DNA from: Oscillospiraceae bacterium
GTDB lineage: Bacteria; Bacillota_A; Clostridia; Oscillospirales; Oscillospiraceae
Assembly (NCBI GenBank): GCA_902786615.1
Contig: CADADE010000051.1
Span: forward strand, 1 to 12,172
DNA: 12,172 nt
Direction of reading: 5' to 3'
Every line of letters begins with the position of its first letter. Position 1 is the first letter of the stretch. This document shows positions 7,109 to 12,172 of the stretch, piece after piece. The notes under the pieces are model-generated. The model did not search any database. It was not told the origin of the DNA and saw only the letters and a list, made by a program, of their open reading frames with translations. The position numbers and the translations under genes are program-made.

Positions 7109-7258
7109 TTATTTGGCCCGAGACACATCTCTGACATTGTGGATGTGTTTTCTGATGCAGACCTCAGCACGGTCGGCGTCCCGGTCCCGGATCGCCTCGT
7201 AAATCTCCGTGTGCTCCTGGAGGGAGTGGCCGCTGCGGCCGGGGATGACGGTACACCG
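7109..7258 (-). pseudogene. GntR/FCD-domain regulator, C-terminal remnant
   Basis: Read leftward, a 49-codon open stretch ends at TAA (7111-7109) and is preceded in frame by TGA (7261-7259). It contains GRSGHSLQEHTEIYEAIRDR, then DADRAEVCIRKHI and HNVRDVSRAK. This matches the last helices of FCD effector domains of FadR-type GntR regulators: the E-H-x-x-I-x-x-A-I motif, a D-x-x-x-A step, and a final conserved His-Ile. It has no start codon, no DNA-binding domain and no room for one, because the intact LysR gene ends at 7289. It is therefore the 3' stump of a lost regulator gene. The leftward hairpin at 7049-7072 may have been its original terminator. Confidence 0.72.
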
Positions 7259-7288
7259 TCAAATCCCCGGCCTGTTCCATATCCTGTT

Positions 7289-8203
7289 TCATACGCTGTT
7301 TTCCTGCCGGTAAACCTCACATACAATCTCCCGCAGCGATTTTGCTGCCAGGGAGTGGTACTCCCGCGAAGGCAGCGCGACGCCGAGGTTCAGAAACACA
7401 CCCTTTTCCCCGATCCGAAACGTCTCCAGATGATCGTCCGGATCAATACAGGAGGCATAGGTGAAAGCAATGCCGATCCCGGCTTTCGCCATGGAAACCG
7501 CCATGGCAGCCGAAATGTCATCGTGTTCAGTCGTATATCTGACCTTTTCCTTCTGCAGCAGATTGCGGCTGATATTGCCGAGAATGGTACTTTGCCCGCT
7601 GAGAACAAAGGGGTATCGCGCCGCCTCCTTCAGGCTTACCCAGTGGCTGCCGTCAGGAGCTGAATGAGCCGATTCACGCAGCGCGTGGCCCTTCGGCGCG
7701 ACAAGGAACACTTCATCCTTTGCCAAGAGACTTGCCTCGTTCTTGAGCTTTGCCGCAGGGAGCGCGATCACCGCCACATCCAGCTTGCCTTCCAGCAAAA
7801 GCTCTTCCAGCTTTAAGCTGTGTTCCTCCACAACATCCACATGTACCTCCGGGTACTTCGCGGAGAATTCCTTTAAAATCTTCGGCAGCGTCTGCTCACC
7901 GCGAAAGGAACTGATGCCAAGTCGCACATGTCCGCCCTTCATCCCCTCATTATCCCATAGCTCACTTCTCGCCTGCTTGTAATAGGATACCATCTGCCGC
8001 AGGTGCCCGATGAAAACCTCGCCGTTTGCGGTGGGATGGATGCCTTTTGAGGTACGGAGAAAGAGCTTGACACCAAGCTCACTCTCATACTGCTGCAAGG
8101 CCTGACTCAGACTGGACTGCGACATATAGAGTTTGTCCGCTGCCTTGGAAACGCTGCCCTCGTCGGCAAGCATGATGAGATATTGAAAGTCCTTCAGGTC
8201 CAT
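7289..8203 (-). CDS. LysR-type transcriptional regulator, divergent from the second operon
   Basis: This is a 304-residue LysR-family regulator. The ATG (8203-8201) follows an AGGAGGA ribosome binding site (8217-8211). The N-terminal winged helix-turn-helix runs through residues 1-60 (GSVSKAADKLYMSQSSLSQA, then VKLFLRTSKGI as the wing). The effector domain starts near GGHVRLGIS and has the usual FVLSGQST and AGIGIAFTYAS segments. It is divergent from the DUF6282-transporter-hydratase operon, whose start lies 135 bases away. It is therefore the likely activator or repressor of that operon and of itself. Its sequence differs clearly from the other LysR genes in the window, so the inducers may differ. 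It ends shortly before the GntR remnant. Confidence 0.93.
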   Translation of the reverse strand: MDLKDFQYLIMLADEGSVSKAADKLYMSQSSLSQALQQYESELGVKLFLRTSKGIHPTANGEVFIGHLRQMVSYYKQARSELWDNEGMKGGHVRLGISSFRGEQTLPKILKEFSAKYPEVHVDVVEEHSLKLEELLLEGKLDVAVIALPAAKLKNEASLLAKDEVFLVAPKGHALRESAHSAPDGSHWVSLKEAARYPFVLSGQSTILGNISRNLLQKEKVRYTTEHDDISAAMAVSMAKAGIGIAFTYASCIDPDDHLETFRIGEKGVFLNLGVALPSREYHSLAAKSLREIVCEVYRQENSV

Positions 8204-8257
8204 CCGTATATCCTCCTGCTATCCGTTTTTCCGATACATCGCATTAAGGATTCTGCG

Positions 8258-8285
8258 TTGCGCATCTTTTGACCCTTATTATAAA
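8258..8285 (+). promoter_or_regulatory. Candidate promoter of the second operon
   Basis: TTGCGC (8258-8263) and TATAAA (8280-8285) are 16 bases apart. They overlap the leftward LysR promoter, so the two would be mutually exclusive or co-regulated. A short TGCG-TTG-CGCA dyad (8254-8264) covers the -35 and could be a LysR half-site. The evidence is weak. Confidence 0.35.
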
Positions 8286-8306
8286 ATAAAGTCAGCCAAA
8301 AGACAA
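8278..8306 (-). promoter_or_regulatory. Promoter of the divergent LysR gene
   Basis: Read leftward, TTGTCT (8306-8301) and a perfect TATAAT (8283-8278) are separated by 17 bases. They sit about 75 bases upstream of the LysR ATG. Confidence 0.6.
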
Positions 8307-8338
8307 GCAATTCGGAACAAAACGGAAAGGAGAATAGT

Positions 8339-9205
8339 ATGGCAAAGGTATCCATGCAGGGCGTCATCGACATGCACGTCCACTCAAACCCCGATATCCG
8401 CGTGCGCGCCTACGACGACTTTGAACTGATGGAGGCGGGTATCCGCGTCGGCGCCCGTGCCATCGTCATCAAGACCCACCAGGGCACCACGGTGGATCGC
8501 GCCTACCTCTGCAACCGCCACAACCAAATCGTCCATGGGGGCGACAACGATTTTCAGATGTTCGGCAGCATCACCCTCAACCGTCAGATGGGCGGCATCA
8601 ACCCCGCCGCTGTGGAAAGCGGACTCAAGCTCGGCGGCAAGGTTGTGTGGCTGCCTACCGCTTCCGCCTGCAACCACCTTGCCAAGATGGGAAAAGATCC
8701 CTCGGCGGGCGTCGCATGTGTGCGCGACGGTAAGATCGTCCCGGAGCTCAAGGACGTGTTCCAGCTCGTCAAGGACTTTGACGTGGTGCTCGGCACCGGC
8801 CATGTCTCCCCGGAGGAGTGTTTCATCGTCGTGGAAGCGGCCCGCGCCATGGGCCTGAAAAAGATCGTGGTCACGCATCCCGAGTGGTGGATCGTCGATA
8901 TGAGCATCGAAGACCAGCTCCGTATCGTCAAGGACTACGACGTGCTGCTCGAGCGCTGCTTTGCCCAGAACATGGGCGGCGGCAAGTACAAGTCCAATCT
9001 TCCCGAGAATCTGGAGGTCATCAAGACGGTCGGCTATAAAAACGTCATGATCAGCACCGACGGCGGCCAGACCGAGAATCCCAACTGGGAGATCGCCTAT
9101 GAGCAGTACATGCAGTACATGGCCGATCACGGCATCCCGGAAGAACAGCTGCGTTACATGACGCATACCATTCAGATGGGACTTCTGAATCTGGAAGAGA
9201 AATAA
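8339..9205 (+). CDS. DUF6282-type metal-dependent hydrolase (amidohydrolase-like)
   Basis: This is a 288-residue cytoplasmic protein. The ATG follows AAGGAGA (8327-8333). It looks like a TIM-barrel metal-dependent hydrolase of the amidohydrolase/PHP type, closest in my judgement to DUF6282 proteins. Metal-site candidates fall in barrel order: H-x-H at His13 and His15 (DMHVHSNPD), Lys45 and His47 (IVIKTHQG), His155 (GTGHVSPEE), His180 (VTHPEWW) and Asp241 (STDGGQ). No signal peptide or membrane segment is visible. It opens the operon, with 15 bases to the transporter gene. By analogy with the MBL hydrolase in the first operon, it may hydrolyse an imported ester, lactone, amide or cyclic compound ahead of the hydratase. 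No substrate can be named. Confidence 0.8.
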   Translation: MAKVSMQGVIDMHVHSNPDIRVRAYDDFELMEAGIRVGARAIVIKTHQGTTVDRAYLCNRHNQIVHGGDNDFQMFGSITLNRQMGGINPAAVESGLKLGGKVVWLPTASACNHLAKMGKDPSAGVACVRDGKIVPELKDVFQLVKDFDVVLGTGHVSPEECFIVVEAARAMGLKKIVVTHPEWWIVDMSIEDQLRIVKDYDVLLERCFAQNMGGGKYKSNLPENLEVIKTVGYKNVMISTDGGQTENPNWEIAYEQYMQYMADHGIPEEQLRYMTHTIQMGLLNLEEK

Positions 9206-9220
9206 AGGGAGGATAAAGAC

Positions 9221-10534
9221 ATGCTTGGCGTTCTGATTATTGCGGCGATTGCCGCGGCCGTCGTTCTCGGCTATAAGACGAAGATCAATACCGGCTTTTT
9301 CTGCATTGCGTTTGCGTACATCATCGGATGTTTTATGCTGGGCCTCAAGCCCAAGGAACTGATCGCCATGTGGCCGACCAGCACCATGTTTGTGATCATC
9401 TCCGTTTCGCTGTTTTATAACTTCGCCGCCATCAACGGCACCCTCGAAAAGCTCTCAGGCAGCCTCCTGTATGCCTGCCGCAGCTTTCCGGGACTTCTGC
9501 CCTTCGCCCTGTTCTTCGCGGCGGTCATCCTCTCCGTGATGGGCGCTGCCTACTTCACCGTCCTGGCCTTCCTCGCCCCCATCACCATGGCCATCTGCGA
9601 GGAGTCAAAGATGGACAAGCTCACCGGCGCGGTTGCCATCAACTGCGGCGCACTGGCGGGCGGCAACTTCCCCACAGCGGCGCTGGGCGTCGTATTCCGC
9701 GGCCTGATGGACACCGCCTATGAGGGCACCCCGGAGCTGGCACTTGCAGACACCTTCGGGCCTGAGATGAAGGTCTTCGGCCTTGCCATCGTCTTCTCTC
9801 TGATCCTGATCTCCATTTTCCGCTTCGGCTTCAAGTCCAACCGCAACATCGGCAAGGGCATCACCTTCAAAAAGCCCGAGCCTTACGATCCCAAGCAGAA
9901 GACCACCCTGCGCCTCATGATCATCATGATGGTCGTCGTGCTCATCTTCCCCGTGCTCAAGCTCGTGCTTCCCAATGTCAAGGCCATCTCCAACATCGCG
10001 GGCAAGATTGATGTGGGCCTCGTCGCCTTCGTCTTCACGGTCATCGGCCTGCTGCTGAACCTGGCTCCCCAGAAGGAGACCATCGCAAAGGTTCCCTGGA
10101 ATACAATCCTAATGATCGCGGGCGCCGGCATGCTCATCGGCGTTGCGGTCAAGGCCGGCACCATCGAGGCCGTCTCCCACTGGATCGGCAACAACGTGCC
10201 CACCTTCCTCGTGCCTATCGCCTTCAGCTTCATCGCCGCCTTTATGAGCTTCTTCAGCTCCACCACCGGCGTCGTTGCCCCGGCCCTCTTCCCGCTGATC
10301 CCCGGCATTGCCGTGGCCACCGGTCTCAACCCGATCACGCTCTTTGCCTGCACCATCCTCGGCGCGCAGAGCAGCGCTATCAGCCCCTTCTCCTCCGGCG
10401 GCAGCCTGATCCTCGGCTCCTACGGCAATGATGAGGAGCGCAACGCCCTCTTCAACCGTCTGCTCTTCGTGGCAGTTCCGATCAGCGTCGGCTGCGCGGC
10501 GATCTACAACTTCATTGTTGCGATGGCACTTTGA
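9221..10534 (+). CDS. MatC-like carboxylate transporter (ion-transporter superfamily)
   Basis: This is a 437-residue inner-membrane permease. The ATG follows GGGAGG (9207-9212). The N-terminus (MLGVLIIAAIAAAVVLGYKT, then NTGFFCIAFAYIIG) resembles the MatC N-terminal domain of dicarboxylate/malonate carriers. About eleven hydrophobic segments are visible, with a positively charged loop near 205-230 between the halves. Conserved polar stretches in the second half are FFSSTTG (344-350) and SSAISPFSSGGS (384-395), likely part of the substrate site. Its sequence differs from the SLC13-like permease of the first operon, so the two cassettes use different carriers. It sits between the DUF6282 hydrolase (15 bases upstream) and the second hydratase (36 bases downstream). 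A dicarboxylate or related acid is the probable cargo. Confidence 0.82.
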   Translation: MLGVLIIAAIAAAVVLGYKTKINTGFFCIAFAYIIGCFMLGLKPKELIAMWPTSTMFVIISVSLFYNFAAINGTLEKLSGSLLYACRSFPGLLPFALFFAAVILSVMGAAYFTVLAFLAPITMAICEESKMDKLTGAVAINCGALAGGNFPTAALGVVFRGLMDTAYEGTPELALADTFGPEMKVFGLAIVFSLILISIFRFGFKSNRNIGKGITFKKPEPYDPKQKTTLRLMIIMMVVVLIFPVLKLVLPNVKAISNIAGKIDVGLVAFVFTVIGLLLNLAPQKETIAKVPWNTILMIAGAGMLIGVAVKAGTIEAVSHWIGNNVPTFLVPIAFSFIAAFMSFFSSTTGVVAPALFPLIPGIAVATGLNPITLFACTILGAQSSAISPFSSGGSLILGSYGNDEERNALFNRLLFVAVPISVGCAAIYNFIVAMAL

Positions 10535-10554
10535 TTCGATTGAAATACTTCAAC

Positions 10555-12172
10555 AGGAGGATAAATCATCATGGTCAAGCTCTATGACGGCGGTGTTTAT
10601 CTTGTAAACGGCGCCGAGATCGTCCCCGAAAGCGAATCCGAAAAGGTGAAGGCCCTCACCGGCAAAGCTGCCGACAAGGCGGAAGCCAAAAAGGGCACCA
10701 TGGCCTACAGCATCATCAAGGCCCATAACCAGTCTGACGACATGGAGCAGCTTCGCCTCAAGTTCGACTCCATGACCTCGCATGACATCACCTACGTCGG
10801 CATCATCCAGACGGCCCGCGCCTCCGGCATGACGGAGTTCCCGCTGCCCTATGTGCTCACCAACTGTCACAACTCCCTCTGCGCCGTCGGCGGCACCATC
10901 AATGAGGACGACCACAAGTTCGCCCTCTCCGCTGCCCACAAGTACGGCGGCATCTACGTCCCCACCAACATGGCAAATATCCACTCCTACAACCGCGAGA
11001 CCATGTCCGGCTGCGGCAGGATGATCCTCGGCTCCGACTCCCACACCCGCTACGGCGCTCTCGGCACCATGGCCATCGGTGAGGGCGGCGGCGAGCTTGC
11101 AAAGCAGCTTCTCAAACGCACTTACGACTTCGCTTATCCCGGCGTAGTTGCGCTCTACCTCACCGGCGCACCCCGTCCCGGCGTGGGCCCGCAGGACGTG
11201 GCGCTCTCCATCATCGGCGCAGTGTATAAAAACGGCTACGTCAAGAACAAGGCCATGGAGTTTGTCGGCCCCGGCATTGCCAATCTCCCCATTGAGTACC
11301 GCAACGCCATCGACGTCATGACCACCGAGACTACCTGCTGGTCCTCCATCTGGGTTACCGACGAGAAGACCCAGGGCTACTTCATCACCCACGGCAGACC
11401 GGAAGCCTACAAGAAGCTCGACCCCGCCGAGGTCGCCTATTACGACGGCTGTGTGTACGTCGACCTCTCCACCGTGGAGTGCACCATCGCCATGCCCATG
11501 CACCCGTCGAATACTTACACCATCCACGAACTCCAGGAAAACGCGAAGGACATCCTCCACGCGGTTCAGGAGCAGGCCAACAAGCAGCTCAAGGGCGTGA
11601 CCATGGACCTCGTGTCCAAGTACCACGACGGCGGCATCTGGGTCGAACAGGGCGAGATCGCAGGCTGCTCCGGCGGTACCTTCGATAATATCTGCGCGGC
11701 GGCCGACATTCTGCGCGGCAAATCCTGCGGCAACGGCGCGTTCTCGCTGAATATCTATCCCGGCTCCATGCCCGCGTTCTCGTGTCTTGTCAAGACCGGG
11801 CGCATTTTCGATCTCGTTTCCGCGGGCGCCATCATCCGCGAATGCTTCTGCGGCCCCTGCTTCGGCGCGGGCGACACGCCTGCAAACGGCGAGTTCTCCA
11901 TCCGCCACACCACCCGCAACTTCCCGAACCGCGAGGGCTCCAAGCCCGGCGAGGGACAGATCAGCGCCGTCGCCCTCATGGATGCGCGCTCTATCGCCGC
12001 GACCGCAGCAAACGGCGGCAAGCTGACGGCTGCGACCGACCTCGATGTGGAGTACAGCACCCCTGTTTACGAGTACGACGCCGGTGTCTATGCCAAACGC
12101 GTCTACAACGGCTGGGGCAAGCCGGAACCCGAGCACGAACTCAAGTTCGGCCCGAACATCAAGGACTGGCCG
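10555..12172 (+). repeat. Duplicated hydratase segment, copy 2 (cut by window end)
   Basis: This is the partner of 4733-6350 at constant offset 5822 with no visible indels. The two run in the same orientation. The right boundary of the duplication lies outside the window. The last 99 bases (12074-12172) are identical to 6252-6350. Confidence 0.9.
10571..12172 (+). CDS. Aconitase-family hydratase (4Fe-4S), copy 2, partial
   Basis: The first 534 codons are present and the frame is open to the window edge; the swivel domain is missing only because of truncation. The start has AGGAGG (10555-10560) ten bases upstream, as in copy 1. Reading the translation against copy 1, I find nine substitutions: S7G, I193V, I195L, V272I, D287E, A326K, R338K, A404S and H405C. 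Landmark residues are unchanged: GSDSHT, the cluster Cys in AGCSGG, CGPC, and NFPNREG. Most nucleotide differences are silent third positions, so both copies have been kept under protein-level selection or homogenised by conversion. It is the third gene of the DUF6282-MatC operon. The reaction is presumably the same hydration/dehydration of a hydroxy-polyacid as for copy 1, possibly on a product of a different hydrolase. Confidence 0.9.
   Translation, partial: MVKLYDGGVYLVNGAEIVPESESEKVKALTGKAADKAEAKKGTMAYSIIKAHNQSDDMEQLRLKFDSMTSHDITYVGIIQTARASGMTEFPLPYVLTNCHNSLCAVGGTINEDDHKFALSAAHKYGGIYVPTNMANIHSYNRETMSGCGRMILGSDSHTRYGALGTMAIGEGGGELAKQLLKRTYDFAYPGVVALYLTGAPRPGVGPQDVALSIIGAVYKNGYVKNKAMEFVGPGIANLPIEYRNAIDVMTTETTCWSSIWVTDEKTQGYFITHGRPEAYKKLDPAEVAYYDGCVYVDLSTVECTIAMPMHPSNTYTIHELQENAKDILHAVQEQANKQLKGVTMDLVSKYHDGGIWVEQGEIAGCSGGTFDNICAAADILRGKSCGNGAFSLNIYPGSMPAFSCLVKTGRIFDLVSAGAIIRECFCGPCFGAGDTPANGEFSIRHTTRNFPNREGSKPGEGQISAVALMDARSIAATAANGGKLTAATDLDVEYSTPVYEYDAGVYAKRVYNGWGKPEPEHELKFGPNIKDWP

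Noticed and set aside
7081..7326. 81-codon leftward open frame overlapping the GntR remnant and the LysR end
   Set aside because: Its Arg/Ser/Thr-rich translation matches nothing. The neighbouring frame on the same strand gives the recognisable FCD sequence.
7010..7663. 217-codon rightward open frame starting right after the first terminator
   Set aside because: It begins inside the terminator T-run region, crosses the second terminator hairpin, and is antisense to the GntR remnant and the LysR 3' half. The leftward readings match known families.
1..12172. CRISPR array, tRNA/rRNA, insertion sequence or phage genes
   Set aside because: No regularly spaced short repeats, cloverleaf-like segments, transposase or integrase motifs, or terminal inverted repeats were seen. 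The only long repeat is the hydratase duplication.

Overview
The window looks like chromosomal DNA of an anaerobic, fermentative bacterium, most likely a gut-type Firmicute of the class Clostridia. The basis is indirect: strong GGAGG-type ribosome binding sites, sigma-70-like promoters, moderately GC-rich genes, and an anion-transporter plus LysR plus aconitase-like gene set that is common in gut Clostridia. No rRNA, tRNA, CRISPR array or transposase is visible, so the placement is an inference.

Layout. Positions 1-65 hold the 5' end of a leftward gene with a Tat-like signal peptide. It is divergent from a broken LysR-type regulator gene (202-1058) that carries a small frameshifting deletion. 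An intact LysR regulator (1195-2166) follows behind a near-consensus promoter and ends in an intrinsic terminator that overlaps its last codons. A rightward operon comes next: SLC13-like (DASS/ion-transporter) permease (2368-3696), UlaG-like metallo-beta-lactamase-fold hydrolase (3735-4646), an intercistronic hairpin, and a 734-residue aconitase-family hydratase (4749-6953), closed by a terminator.

On the other strand lies a third LysR regulator (7289-8203). Just downstream of it is a 49-codon remnant of a GntR/FCD regulator (7109-7258). A second rightward operon diverges from this LysR gene: DUF6282-type metal-dependent hydrolase (8339-9205), MatC-like carboxylate transporter (9221-10534), and a second copy of the aconitase-like gene (10571 to the window end, cut off). 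By reading the translations, the two hydratases differ at nine of the 534 residues that can be compared.

Taken together, the window contains two parallel cassettes. Each pairs a different anion transporter and a different metal-dependent hydrolase with almost the same aconitase-family hydratase. The simplest reading is import of an organic polyacid or related compound, hydrolysis by the accessory enzyme, and hydration or dehydration by the Fe-S hydratase. LysR proteins control each cassette and apparently sense different inducers. The substrates cannot be read from the sequence. The regulator debris (one LysR pseudogene and one GntR remnant) suggests that control of the locus has been rewired repeatedly.
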